NCBI RefSeq assembly: GCF_026241855.1 | Contig: NZ_JAPJDC010000001.1 | Coordinates: 1,674,001-1,738,000, forward strand | Length of the DNA: 64,000 nt | Reading direction: 5' to 3' | Origin: Curtobacterium flaccumfaciens pv. betae | GTDB taxonomy: Bacteria; Actinomycetota; Actinomycetes; Actinomycetales; Microbacteriaceae | Part shown: piece by piece, positions 7,423 to 15,536 of the stretch | How the letters are laid out: every line of letters begins with the position of its first letter | Numbering within the stretch: position 1 is the stretch's first letter | The notes under the pieces: model-generated | Seen by the model: only the letters and a program-made list of their open reading frames with translations | The model's database searches: none | Told to the model about the DNA's origin: nothing | Made by a program: the position numbers and the translations under genes

Positions 7423-9057
7423 GTGTTCACCTTCATTCTGCAGATCAGGCAGATGGTCGAAGGGCACCCCGAGTTCTACCTGTTCGCCGTGTACTCCGCG
7501 GTGATCTGGTTGCTCTGGTTGCTCAAGGTCGTCATCTCCGCCCGCTACCGCCCCTTCACCGGCACCTTCGTCGGTACCACCAGCGTCGTCGTCCCCGTCG
7601 TGGACGAACCGCTCGACCTGTTCCGCGACGTCATCGGCCGCATGGTCGAGCAGCAGCCCGGCGAGATCATCGTCGTCATCAACGGTGCTCGCAACGAGGC
7701 GCTCGAAGAGGTCTGCGACGAGTTCGCCCCACTCGTCCGCTGGACCCACACGCCCATCCCGGGCAAGCGCAACGCCGTCAAGGTCGGCACCGAGATGTCC
7801 AACGGCGACATCACCGTGCTGGTCGACTCCGACACCGTCTGGACCCCCGGCGCGCTCGAGGAACTCCTCCGGCCGTTCGCCGACGAGTCCGTCGGTGGCG
7901 TCACGACCCGGCAGCGCATCCTCGAGCCGGAGCGCAGCTGGATCACCCGCTGGGCCGACTGGCTCGAGAACTCGCGGGCGCTCTACTCGATGCCGGCACA
8001 GAGTGTCCTCGGGCAGATCGGCTGCCTGCCCGGGCGCACCATCGCGTTCCGCCGGAGCATCCTCATACGGGTGATGGACCGGTTCATGCACGAGAAGTTC
8101 ATGGGCGTGTTCCTCGAGGTCTCCGACGACCGGACGCTGACGAACCTCACGCTCAAGGAGGGGTACCGGACCGTCTACCAGTACACCTCGCTGGTCTACA
8201 CGGACGCCCCGCTGCAGGTGAAGAAGCTGTTCAAGCAGCAGCTGCGCTGGGCCCGCGGCTCGCAGTACAACACGCTGCGGATGCTGCCGTGGATGCTCGG
8301 CCACGCCCCGATCCTGGCGGCGTTCTTCATCACCGACATCATCCTGCCGTTCATGCTCTTCGGCGTGATCGCGGGCTGGATCTACCGCGCCTTCACCGGT
8401 CAGGGCGAGAACCTGTACCAGGGCATCCTGTCGCAGTACGGCTTCTCGACCGGCTTCGTCTACGTCGCGGCGCTCATGGTGATCTCGAGCGTGCTGAGCA
8501 TGGCGATCCGCCAGATGCGACACCTGTCCGAGAAGCCGAGCGACTTCTTCCGCCTGCCGATGTTCATCATCGTGTCGACGTTCTTCCTGATGCCGATCCG
8601 GCTCATCGGCTTCTTCCGTCTGGCGCACGCGTCCGGCTGGGGGACCCGAGCCGGCGCCTACGCCGGTGGTCCGATGCAGGAGGACCCGTCGGACGCCGTC
8701 CAGCCGCTGTCCGCCACGGCGCAGATCCCGGTCAGCCCGATCGACGCCGAACGTGCCCGGATGAACGGCGCGGACGCAGGCTCGGTGGGTTCGGGGTCGT
8801 CCGCTCAGCTCGACACCGTCGACCAGGTGGCCGTCGACCGCGCGTTCGACGAGCTCTTCGGCGCCGACGCGGCGACCAACTCCACCACCACCGTCCTCGC
8901 CACCCGCCGCGAGGCCGCAGCCGCGGTCGCGCAGCAGGAGGCCCAGCGAGCAGCCGCGCCGGCCCCCGCCCGAGCCCGCCGGTACAACCCGTACGCAGCG
9001 ATCCCGTACGTGATCGGCATCGCGATCTTCGCCCTGGAGGCGTTCCTCATTGTCTGA
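7423..9057 (+). CDS. Processive family 2 glycosyltransferase (hyaluronan/cellulose synthase-like)
   Basis: Membrane polysaccharide synthase that would polymerise and export a beta-glycan from a nucleotide sugar; 544 aa. An N-terminal membrane segment (residues 20-42) precedes a cytosolic GT-A domain. That domain has VVVPVVDE, VDSDTVW (DSD about 135-137), GCLPGRTIAFRR, SDDRTLTN (DD 235-236, catalytic base region) and QQLRWARGS (272-280), the Q-x-x-R-W signature of processive enzymes. Three membrane segments follow. The C-terminus is unusual: about 120 low-complexity, Ala/Glu-rich residues and then one last membrane helix at the extreme end. No PilZ domain is visible. GTG 7423 is preferred over TTG 7408 because GAAGCAGGG precedes it. 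It overlaps the next gene by 8 bp. Confidence 0.9.
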   Translation: MFTFILQIRQMVEGHPEFYLFAVYSAVIWLLWLLKVVISARYRPFTGTFVGTTSVVVPVVDEPLDLFRDVIGRMVEQQPGEIIVVINGARNEALEEVCDEFAPLVRWTHTPIPGKRNAVKVGTEMSNGDITVLVDSDTVWTPGALEELLRPFADESVGGVTTRQRILEPERSWITRWADWLENSRALYSMPAQSVLGQIGCLPGRTIAFRRSILIRVMDRFMHEKFMGVFLEVSDDRTLTNLTLKEGYRTVYQYTSLVYTDAPLQVKKLFKQQLRWARGSQYNTLRMLPWMLGHAPILAAFFITDIILPFMLFGVIAGWIYRAFTGQGENLYQGILSQYGFSTGFVYVAALMVISSVLSMAIRQMRHLSEKPSDFFRLPMFIIVSTFFLMPIRLIGFFRLAHASGWGTRAGAYAGGPMQEDPSDAVQPLSATAQIPVSPIDAERARMNGADAGSVGSGSSAQLDTVDQVAVDRAFDELFGADAATNSTTTVLATRREAAAAVAQQEAQRAAAPAPARARRYNPYAAIPYVIGIAIFALEAFLIV

Positions 9058-10606
9058 CATCATCCGTTCCTCGAGTGCTTGGTGGGCGCAGTCCAGCAAG
9101 CACGCCCGCCGGACGGCCATCGGCACGACGGCCATCGTGCTAGCGCTCGGCCTCATCACCTGGTCGGTGTGGATCTCGCCCACCGGCCCCGTCTCGACCG
9201 CCGTGCACCAGGCGCTCGGCGTCGAGGCGCCGAAGGCCAAGAAGGTGTCCGCCGCCGAGCTGCAGACGCAGCTCGACGCCGCCCAGGAGCGCATCTGGTC
9301 GCTCGAGGGCAAGCTCGACTCCCGCACGGCCCAGGCCGGGTCGCGCGGCGACCAGATCTCGGAACTCAAGGCGCAGATCGCGTCGCTGCAGTCCCAGCTC
9401 GGTGCCGCGAAGAGCTCGGGAGGCTCGTCCAACGTCAACGCCGCGGGCTCCGGCAGCGGTGGCTCGGGTTCCGGCGGGTCCGGTGCCGGTTCCGCCGGCG
9501 GGTCCGGTTCGGGTTCGTCGGACAACGGGTCGGGCAGCGGTTCGGGTTCGGGTTCGGGCAACGGCGGTGGGTCGAAGCCGAACCCCGGCCCCTCGACCGA
9601 CCCGGGTGCCACCCCGGTCGTCACGCCGACGAAGGCCGAGATCCTCAGCCAGCAGTCGCGCTGGTACGGCCTGTACACCGCGCAGTCCCCGTTCAACTGG
9701 GCCGAGTACGACGAGGTCTCCCGTCAGGTCGGCACCGCGTCGAACATGACCGGCTTCTTCCAGGGCTTCGACCAGGAGTTCAACGCCACCGCGGTGCAGC
9801 GCTCCTGGGCCAACGGCCGCGTCCCCCTCATGACGTGGGAGACGGTGCCGGCGCAGGCCGGCAACGACCAGAAGTACGTCCCCGGGTACACGAACGACGA
9901 CATCTCCGGTGGGTCGTTCGACGCCTACCTGACGAAGTACGCCAAGGCGCTTGCGGCCAACGGGCAGCCGATGGTCATCCGTCTCGACCACGAGATGAAC
10001 GGCTCCTGGTACAACTGGTCCGAGGGTGACGCCCAGAAGAACCCCGTCGGCTCCTACAAGAAGATGTGGAAGCACGTGCACGACGTCTTCCAGGCGAACG
10101 GCGCGAACAAGTACGTCATCTGGGACTGGTCCCCGAGCCGCATCGACAAGCTCGGCAACACGAAGTACCAGACGCTCGAGTACATGCAGCAGTACTACCC
10201 GGGTGCGGACTACGTGGACTGGGTCGGCATGAGCGGCTATTACCGTGACGCCACCGAGCAGCCGACGTTCGCCACGACCTTCGGAGCGACGCTCGCGCAG
10301 CTCCGGCAGATCGCGCCGGGCAAGGGCATCATGCTCAACGAGATCGGGGCGACCGAGACCGGCACGAGTGTCGCGAACCCGCAGAAGACGCAGTGGATCA
10401 ACTCGCTCTTCGATGCGCTGGCGGACCCCGCGAACAAGGACATCGTCGGCTTCGCGTACTTCAGCGAGACCGCGACCACCATCATCGACGGCAAGCGCAC
10501 CACGAACGACTGGCGTCTCAACTCCCGCGCCGATTCCCTCAAGGCCTTCGCCGAGGGCATCAAGCGCAACGACATCGACTACGACCTGCAGGAGGTCACG
10601 CAATGA
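9050..10606 (+). CDS. Membrane-anchored GH26-like glycoside hydrolase
   Basis: 518 aa. A short cytosolic N-terminus, one membrane helix (about 22-43), a coiled-coil stretch (about 65-120), a Gly/Ser linker (about 122-175), then an extracellular (beta/alpha)8 domain resembling glycoside hydrolase family 26. Catalytic candidates are Glu315 in RLDHEMNGSW (acid/base) and Glu431 in MLNEIGATE (nucleophile), both intact. Family members cleave beta-mannan, beta-1,3-xylan or mixed-linkage glucans. Position between a synthase and a UDP-sugar dehydrogenase suggests it trims or releases the polymer, as BcsZ does in cellulose operons (inference). TTG start 9050 follows GGAGG; the stop overlaps the next start as ATGA. 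Confidence 0.85.
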   Translation: MSDIIRSSSAWWAQSSKHARRTAIGTTAIVLALGLITWSVWISPTGPVSTAVHQALGVEAPKAKKVSAAELQTQLDAAQERIWSLEGKLDSRTAQAGSRGDQISELKAQIASLQSQLGAAKSSGGSSNVNAAGSGSGGSGSGGSGAGSAGGSGSGSSDNGSGSGSGSGSGNGGGSKPNPGPSTDPGATPVVTPTKAEILSQQSRWYGLYTAQSPFNWAEYDEVSRQVGTASNMTGFFQGFDQEFNATAVQRSWANGRVPLMTWETVPAQAGNDQKYVPGYTNDDISGGSFDAYLTKYAKALAANGQPMVIRLDHEMNGSWYNWSEGDAQKNPVGSYKKMWKHVHDVFQANGANKYVIWDWSPSRIDKLGNTKYQTLEYMQQYYPGADYVDWVGMSGYYRDATEQPTFATTFGATLAQLRQIAPGKGIMLNEIGATETGTSVANPQKTQWINSLFDALADPANKDIVGFAYFSETATTIIDGKRTTNDWRLNSRADSLKAFAEGIKRNDIDYDLQEVTQ

Positions 10607-12030
10607 GCGAGTCCAAGAAGTCGACCGCATCGGCCGACACCCGTCCCGCACCCGTCATCAGCGTCATCGGCACCGGCTACCTCGGTGCCACCCACGCGGC
10701 CGCCATGGCCGAGATGGGCTTCGAGACCATCGGCGTCGACATCGACCCGTCGAAGCTCGCCGCGCTGTCCGCCGGTGAGGTCCCGTTCTTCGAGCCCGGG
10801 CTGCCCGAGCTCATCACGAAGCACGTCGCCAGCGGCAAGCTCCGCTTCACCTCCGACATCGCCTCGGCCGTGGCCGCTGCGGACGTCCACTTCGTCTGCG
10901 TCGGCACACCGCAGAAGGCCGGATCGCACGCCGCGAACCTTGCCTACGTGGAGAGCGCCACCCGTGGTGTCGCCGAGAACCTCACCCACCCGGGCCTCAT
11001 CGTCGGCAAGTCGACGGTCCCGGTGGGCACGGCATCGCGACTCCGCGGCATCGTCCGCGAGTTCACCCCCGCCGGCATCGACGCGGAGCTCATCTGGAAC
11101 CCCGAGTTCCTGCGCGAGGGCAAGGCCGTCGAGGACACGCTGCACCCGGACCGTCTGGTCTGGGGCGGAGCCTCCGAGGCCGCCGACGCCGTGATCCGCG
11201 AGGTCTACGCGGCACCGATCAGCGAGGGCACGCCGGTCATCACCACCGACCTCGCCACCGCGGAGCTCGTCAAGGTGAGCGCCAACGCGTTCCTCGCCAC
11301 GAAGATCTCGTTCATCAACGCGATCTCCGAGATGTGCGCGATCACCGGTGCCGACGTCTCCACGCTGGCCGACGCCCTCGGCCACGACGCCCGCATCGGC
11401 CGGAAGTTCCTGAACGCCGGCCTCGGCTTCGGCGGCGGCTGCCTGCCGAAGGACATCCGGGCGCTCATGTACCGCGCGAACGAGATCGGCGCGGGCCAGG
11501 TCGTCGGCCTCATGCAGCAGGTCGACGAGATCAACATGGGGCAGCGCCAGCGGGTCATCGACATGGCGATCGACTCGGCCGGGGGATCGGTGCTCAACCG
11601 TCGCGTTGCCGTCATCGGTGCCGCGTTCAAACCCCTGACCGACGACGTCCGGGACTCCCCGGCGCTGAACGTCGCCGCTGCGCTGCACCTCCGCGGCGCG
11701 CAGGTGACGCTCTGGGACCCCGAGGCGATGGAGCCCGCGAAGCGCTCGTTCCCGACGCTGAGCTACGCCGCCTCGATGACGGACGCGATCGAGGGCGCCG
11801 ACGTCGTCCTCGTACTCACCGAGTGGGACGACATCATCACCGCCGACCCGGTCGCCCTCGGTGACCTCGTCGGGCGCCGCGTCGTCATCGACGCGCGCAA
11901 CTGCCTCCCGGTCTCCGACTGGGTGAAAGCGGGGTGGACCGTCCGTTCCCTGGGACGTCCCACGCCGGTCACGGGTGCACCCGTGAGCGTCGCAGCGGGG
12001 ACGAACGACGCGTTGGCCACGAGCCGCTAG
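10603..12030 (+). CDS. ugd: UDP-glucose 6-dehydrogenase
   Basis: Oxidises UDP-glucose to UDP-glucuronate with NAD+; 475 aa. Rossmann motif VIGTGYLGATHAA (about 21-33), GKSTVPVGT, the substrate loop WNPEFLREGKA, and the catalytic cysteine Cys280 in GFGGGCLPKD. The C-terminal NAD/UDP-binding domain (AVIGAAFKPLTDDVRDSP) is complete. The ATG overlaps the GH26 stop codon by 4 bp, so translation is coupled. Together with the synthase at 7423 this resembles hasA-hasB or the type 3 pneumococcal capsule pair, making a glucuronate-containing polymer likely (inference). UDP-mannose/GDP-mannose dehydrogenase activity cannot be excluded from sequence alone. Confidence 0.93.
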   Translation: MSESKKSTASADTRPAPVISVIGTGYLGATHAAAMAEMGFETIGVDIDPSKLAALSAGEVPFFEPGLPELITKHVASGKLRFTSDIASAVAAADVHFVCVGTPQKAGSHAANLAYVESATRGVAENLTHPGLIVGKSTVPVGTASRLRGIVREFTPAGIDAELIWNPEFLREGKAVEDTLHPDRLVWGGASEAADAVIREVYAAPISEGTPVITTDLATAELVKVSANAFLATKISFINAISEMCAITGADVSTLADALGHDARIGRKFLNAGLGFGGGCLPKDIRALMYRANEIGAGQVVGLMQQVDEINMGQRQRVIDMAIDSAGGSVLNRRVAVIGAAFKPLTDDVRDSPALNVAAALHLRGAQVTLWDPEAMEPAKRSFPTLSYAASMTDAIEGADVVLVLTEWDDIITADPVALGDLVGRRVVIDARNCLPVSDWVKAGWTVRSLGRPTPVTGAPVSVAAGTNDALATSR

Positions 12031-12094
12031 TCACCGTTCGCGAGACGGGGTCCGTGCCGGGCGGCGCGGGCCCCGTTCCCGTGCGCCCGGGGCC

Positions 12095-12227
12095 GTACCT
12101 GGTCGAATCGGGCGTTCCTGGTCGAATCGGGCGTACGTGGTCGAATGGGGCGTACCTGGTCGTTCCGGGCGTACCGGGTCGAACCGGGCGTACCGGGTCG
12201 GAAGTTCTGACCAGGTACGCCCGATTC
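12095..12227. repeat. 19-bp tandem repeat array, locus 2
   Basis: Five contiguous units plus one partial unit of GTACCTGGTCGAATCGGGC, each with zero to about four substitutions, run from 12095. The array closes with one inverted copy (about 12208-12227) that can pair with the last forward unit across a 9-nt loop. The period is exactly 19 bp. It sits in the gap between convergent ugd and glnA1. Same unit and same inverted ending as at 322-459. Confidence 0.9.
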
Positions 12228-12265
12228 CGCTTTCCAGTCCAGCTGCGATGGGAAGGAACGTGCGT

Positions 12266-12328
12266 CGCGACCGCCTGGAGGCCCGGCGCCCGCCCGCCGG
12301 ACCGGCACCGGGCCTCCAGGCGGTCGCG
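12266..12328. repeat. Family A palindrome (ugd / glnA1 gap)
   Basis: Arms CGCGACCGCCTGGAGGCCCGG (12266-12286) and its exact complement (12308-12328) with a C/G-rich loop. Member of the GGAGGC palindrome family. Confidence 0.85.
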
Positions 12329-12365
12329 TCAGCACCCCGAGCAGACGGTGGCCGCGTTCTCTCGC

Positions 12366-12413
12366 GCTGGGCGACACCTCACGGGCGGCGCAGCCCGTGA
12401 GGTGTCGCCCAGC
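12366..12413. repeat. Family B palindrome (GCGACACCTCACGG)
   Basis: Perfect 21-bp arms (12366-12386 and 12393-12413) containing GGGCGACACCTCACGG, followed by CGAAAC. The same palindrome occurs twice more at 30294-30493. Confidence 0.85.
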
Positions 12414-12434
12414 CCGAAACGTGGCCGGCACGAC

Positions 12435-12468
12435 GAAGGGCCCCGCACCTGACGGTGCGGGGCCCTTC
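12435..12468 (-). terminator. Terminator hairpin after glnA1
   Basis: 15-bp perfect stem GAAGGGCCCCGCACC with a 4-nt loop, ending 18 bp beyond the glnA1 stop codon. It lacks a T-tract, as is common in high-GC actinobacteria. Confidence 0.8.
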
Positions 12469-12486
12469 GTGTGGTGTCAGCGGAAC

Positions 12487-13911
12487 TCAGACGCCGAAGT
12501 ACAGCTCGTACTCGAACGGGTGCGGGCGCTGGGCCAGCGGGAGGATCTCGTTCTCACGCTTGTAGTCGATCCAGGTCTGGATGAGGTCCTCGGTGAAGAC
12601 GTTGCCCTTCGTGAGGAACTCGTGGTCCGCCTCGAGCGCGTCGAGCGCCTCGTCGAGGGAGCCGGGGACCTGGGGGATGCCCTTCGCCTCTTCCGGCGGG
12701 AGCTCGTAGAGGTCCTTGTCGACCGGCTCGTGCGGCTCGATGCGGTTCTGGATGCCGTCGAGGCCCGCCATCAGCTGTGCGGCGAAGGCCAGGTACGGGT
12801 TGCCGGAGGCGTCGGGCGCGCGGAACTCGATGCGCTTGGCCTTCGGGTTGGTGCCCGTGATCGGGATGCGGATCGCCGCCGAGCGGTTGCCAGCCGAGTA
12901 GACCAGGTTGACCGGTGCCTCGAAGCCCTTGACCAGTCGGTGGTACGAGTTGATCGACGGGTTGGTGAAGGCGAGCAGCGCCGAGGCGTGCTTCAGGATG
13001 CCGCCGATGTACCAGCGGGCGAGGTCCGACAGCCCGCCGTAGCCGTTCTCGTCGTAGAAGAGCGGCTTGCCGTCCGACCAGAGCGACTGGTGGGTGTGCA
13101 TGCCCGAGCCGTTGTCGCCGAAGAGCGGCTTCGGCATGAACGTGGCGACCTTGCCCCACTGGTCAGCGGTGTTCTTGACGATGTACTTGAACTTCAGGAT
13201 GTCGTCCGCGGCGTGGACCATCGTGTCGAACTTGTAGTTGATCTCCTGCTGGCCGCCCGTGCCCACCTCGTGGTGCGAGCGCTCGAGCTCGAAGCCGGCG
13301 TCGATCAGCTTGAGGGTGATGTCGTCGCGCAGGTCGGCGGTCTTGTCGACCGGCGACACGGGGAAGTAGCCGCCCTTGTACGGGGTCTTGTTGGCGAGGT
13401 TGCCGCCCTCTTCGTCGCGACCGGTGTTCCAGGCGCCCTCTTCGGAGTCGACCGCGTAGAAGGACTCGTTCTGCGTGACCGAGTAGCGGACGTCGTCGAA
13501 GATGTAGAACTCGGCCTCGGGGGCGAAGAACGCGGTGTCCGCGATGCCCGTCGACGCGAGGTACTTCTCGGCCTTCTTCGCCACCTGGCGCGGGTCACGG
13601 CCGTAGATCTCGCCGTTCCGCGGGTTGTAGATGTCGAAGATCATGATGAGCGTGCGCTCGGCGCGGAACTGGTCGACGTACGCCGTGGTGACATCGGGGA
13701 TCAGCTGCATGTCGGACTCGTGGATCGACGCGAACCCACGGATCGAGGAGCCGTCGAACAGCTGGCCGACCGAGAAGAAGTCCTCGTCGACGGTGGATGC
13801 CGGGATGTTGAAGTGCTGCTGCACACCGGGCAGGTCCGTGAAGCGGATGTCGAGGAACTTGACGTCGGTGTCCTTGATGAAGGCCAGGACCTCGGAGGAA
13901 TCGCTGAACAT
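12487..13911 (-). CDS. glnA: Glutamine synthetase type I (GlnA1)
   Basis: Main ammonium-assimilating glutamine synthetase; dodecamer of 474-aa subunits. It has [18 protein letters not shown], the [17 protein letters not shown] metal site, [40 protein letters not shown] and NPYLAF. The regulatory tyrosine is retained in [10 protein letters not shown] (Tyr at about 402), the site GlnE adenylylates. ATG 13911 follows GGAGA at a normal distance and begins with the conserved [14 protein letters not shown]. Upstream lies a four-half-site GlnR-type operator. A strong hairpin follows the gene. Confidence 0.97.
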   Translation of the reverse strand: MFSDSSEVLAFIKDTDVKFLDIRFTDLPGVQQHFNIPASTVDEDFFSVGQLFDGSSIRGFASIHESDMQLIPDVTTAYVDQFRAERTLIMIFDIYNPRNGEIYGRDPRQVAKKAEKYLASTGIADTAFFAPEAEFYIFDDVRYSVTQNESFYAVDSEEGAWNTGRDEEGGNLANKTPYKGGYFPVSPVDKTADLRDDITLKLIDAGFELERSHHEVGTGGQQEINYKFDTMVHAADDILKFKYIVKNTADQWGKVATFMPKPLFGDNGSGMHTHQSLWSDGKPLFYDENGYGGLSDLARWYIGGILKHASALLAFTNPSINSYHRLVKGFEAPVNLVYSAGNRSAAIRIPITGTNPKAKRIEFRAPDASGNPYLAFAAQLMAGLDGIQNRIEPHEPVDKDLYELPPEEAKGIPQVPGSLDEALDALEADHEFLTKGNVFTEDLIQTWIDYKRENEILPLAQRPHPFEYELYFGV

Positions 13912-13970
13912 GGGGCCGATCTCCAATGGGTTGGGTGATGTCGGAGGCACCGGTCAAGGCACCTCCGACG

Positions 13971-13976
13971 AGGCTA
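13971..13976 (-). promoter_or_regulatory. Probable -10 box of glnA1
   Basis: TAGCCT on the minus strand, 60 bp upstream of the ATG. The GlnR-like site begins 10 bp further upstream, covering the -35 region, as expected for an activator or a switchable operator. Confidence 0.5.
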
Positions 13977-13986
13977 TTGACACGGG

Positions 13987-14024
13987 GTTTCCCGGACATG
14001 ACTGGTTTGTTTCGGGCGTGTTAC
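13987..14024 (-). promoter_or_regulatory. GlnR-type operator upstream of glnA1
   Basis: Reading the minus strand: GTAAC-n6-GAAAC-n6-GTCAT-n6-GAAAC. This matches the actinobacterial GlnR consensus gTnAc-n6-GaAAc-n6-GTnAc-n6-GAAAc at every half-site with a single change (GTCAT). Spacing is exactly 6 nt at all three gaps. glnR itself is not in the window. Confidence 0.85.
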
Positions 14025-14039
14025 GCCCGGGCCGTCGCC

Positions 14040-14052
14040 TACGCTGGGGACC
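14040..14052 (+). promoter_or_regulatory. Leaderless-type -10 box for the RDD gene
   Basis: TACGCT (14040-14045), then 7 nt, then ATG 14053; no ribosome-binding site. The same intergenic region holds the GlnR-like site of the divergent glnA1. Confidence 0.6.
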
Positions 14053-14508
14053 ATGGCCCGCAGCACTCCCAGTCCGTCCGCGCCCTCCGAGCACCCGGAC
14101 GGGTGGCCGGGCAAGGACCTCGGTCTGCCGGAGTCCGGACCCCGGAGTGTCGGGCGGATCGGCCGGCGGGTCGTGGCGCTGCTGATCGACGGCGCGCTGG
14201 CCGACCTGGTCGCCTACGTCACCGGCGTGTGGTCGCCGGTGAACGGTTCGGGCGACATCGCGCACTCGTGGGTGCAGATCGCCATCTTCGCCGTGCTGCA
14301 GATCGTGTTCATCTGCCTGCTGTCCGGGTCGTTCGGCCACATCTGCGTCGGACTGCGGGTCGTCCCGATGCGCGGGGGCTACGTCGGGGTGTGGCGGCCG
14401 ATCCTCCGGACGGTGCTGCTCTGCCTGGTGGTCCCGGCGCTCATCATCGACCGCGACAGCCGGGGCGCACACGATCGCATCGCCGGGACGGTGCTCGTCC
14501 GGCGCTGA
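14053..14508 (+). CDS. RDD family membrane protein
   Basis: 151 aa. A hydrophilic Pro/Ser-rich N-terminus of about 35 residues is followed by GRIGRRVVALLIDGALADLV, the RDD-type motif, and three to four hydrophobic helices (about 40-55, 75-97, 115-130). It ends with DRDSRGAHDRIAGTVLVRR, typical of the short RDD proteins encoded next to glnA in actinobacteria. The biochemical role of this subgroup is not established; other RDD proteins have been linked to ion transport. Divergent from glnA1. Confidence 0.85.
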   Translation: MARSTPSPSAPSEHPDGWPGKDLGLPESGPRSVGRIGRRVVALLIDGALADLVAYVTGVWSPVNGSGDIAHSWVQIAIFAVLQIVFICLLSGSFGHICVGLRVVPMRGGYVGVWRPILRTVLLCLVVPALIIDRDSRGAHDRIAGTVLVRR

Positions 14509-14520
14509 GCCGGGCTGTGT

Positions 14521-14583
14521 GGTGCGAGGTTCCGTACTCGGTGCCCGCCTGCGCTTCCCGCACCGAGTACGGAACCTCGCACC
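14521..14583. repeat. Long perfect palindrome GGTGCGAGGTTCCGTACTCG
   Basis: 24-bp perfect arms (14521-14544 and 14560-14583) with a 15-nt loop, between the RDD gene and the convergent DUF4191 gene. Longer than a normal terminator stem and not related to families A or B. Confidence 0.85.
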
Positions 14584-14640
14584 GTGCAAGACCGGCTTCG
14601 AGCGAGGCACGCACCCCGCTTGCACCCCGCACGCACGAGA

Positions 14641-14668
14641 ACGCCCCCGACCAGGTGGTCGGGGGCGT
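14641..14668 (-). terminator. Terminator hairpin after the DUF4191 gene
   Basis: 12-bp stem ACGCCCCCGACC with loop AGGT, 23 bp beyond the stop codon of the minus-strand gene. Confidence 0.75.
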
Positions 14669-14691
14669 CCTCATGTCGTGTGGGGCTTCGG

Positions 14692-15408
14692 TCAGCGCGG
14701 CCGTCCGGCGCGGGCCCGCATCGGGTCCATGCCCTTCGGGATCGAGGCCGCGGGGCTCTGCGTCAGCGAGTCGAGACGGTTCGCGACCGCCAGGACCTCG
14801 TTGCGGTTGAGCGACTTCTTGAGCTTGTTCATGGCGCGGGGCAGCTTGTGCAGCGTCAGGCTCTCACCGGTACCGTCACCCACGTGCAGCACGTGCACGG
14901 CGACGTTCGGGACGATGCGCTGGACCTTGCGGCGCTCCTCGTCGACCTGGCGGTTGAGGTTGCCGCGCTGGCCCTCGGTGATCAGGACGACACCCGGGCG
15001 ACCCACGGCGCGGTAGACCGCTGCCTGCGAGCGACCGTGCACCGCGACCGGCATCTCGCTCGAGCGCCACTGGCGACGGAGCGAGTTCGACAGCACGGCA
15101 CCGACGGCGCCGGGCTGGCCTTCGATCTGCGAGTACGCGGCACGTTCGGCCAGACGACCGAGCACGATGAGGAAGAGCAGCACACCGAGCAGCACACCGG
15201 CGACGATCCACAGGACGATCGCGAGCCAGTTCTGCCCCGGCAGGAGCAGCGCCAGCAGGACACCGAGGACGACCGGACCGACGAAGGCGAGGGCGAACCA
15301 CCAGACCGACGACGGGTCGGCCTTTCGGGTCATCTGGAAGACCTGGAACATCTGCTTGAGACGCCCCGGCTCCTTCGCCTTCTTGTCTGTGGAAGAGCTG
15401 CGTGCCAT
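14692..15408 (-). CDS. DUF4191 family membrane protein
   Basis: 238 aa. The N-terminus is basic (KKAKEPGRLKQMFQVFQMTRK). Two hydrophobic helices follow (about 37-57 and 64-84), then a cytosolic region of about 150 residues with GRPGVVLITEGQRGNLNRQVDEERRKVQRI. This is the layout of the DUF4191 family, found across Actinomycetota and usually near lipoate/2-oxo-acid dehydrogenase genes; sucB lies about 1.1 kb away here. Function unknown. The ATG at 15408 is supported by a leaderless -10 hexamer. Confidence 0.88.
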   Translation of the reverse strand: MARSSSTDKKAKEPGRLKQMFQVFQMTRKADPSSVWWFALAFVGPVVLGVLLALLLPGQNWLAIVLWIVAGVLLGVLLFLIVLGRLAERAAYSQIEGQPGAVGAVLSNSLRRQWRSSEMPVAVHGRSQAAVYRAVGRPGVVLITEGQRGNLNRQVDEERRKVQRIVPNVAVHVLHVGDGTGESLTLHKLPRAMNKLKKSLNRNEVLAVANRLDSLTQSPAASIPKGMDPMRARAGRPR

Positions 15409-15420
15409 GCGAACAGGATA
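15409..15420 (-). promoter_or_regulatory. Leaderless-type -10 box for the DUF4191 gene
   Basis: Minus-strand TATCCT (15420-15415), 6 nt, then ATG 15408. No ribosome-binding site. Confidence 0.6.
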
Positions 15421-15536
15421 CGGCCTCCGTGCGCCGGGGGAGACCGTCGCGTGTCCGGCTGTGCGCGAACACGTCTTGTCCACAGATGGTGCGGGAGAGC
15501 CTGGAGGCCCGCCGCGCCACCGCCACGCTGGTCACC

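Noticed and set aside
7420..9696. A 758-codon minus-strand open frame opposite the GT2 synthase
   Set aside because: Shadow frame; the plus-strand GT2 has full motif conservation.
12095..12227. CRISPR array
   Set aside because: Units are contiguous with a 19-bp period and no unique spacers; no cas genes are in the window.
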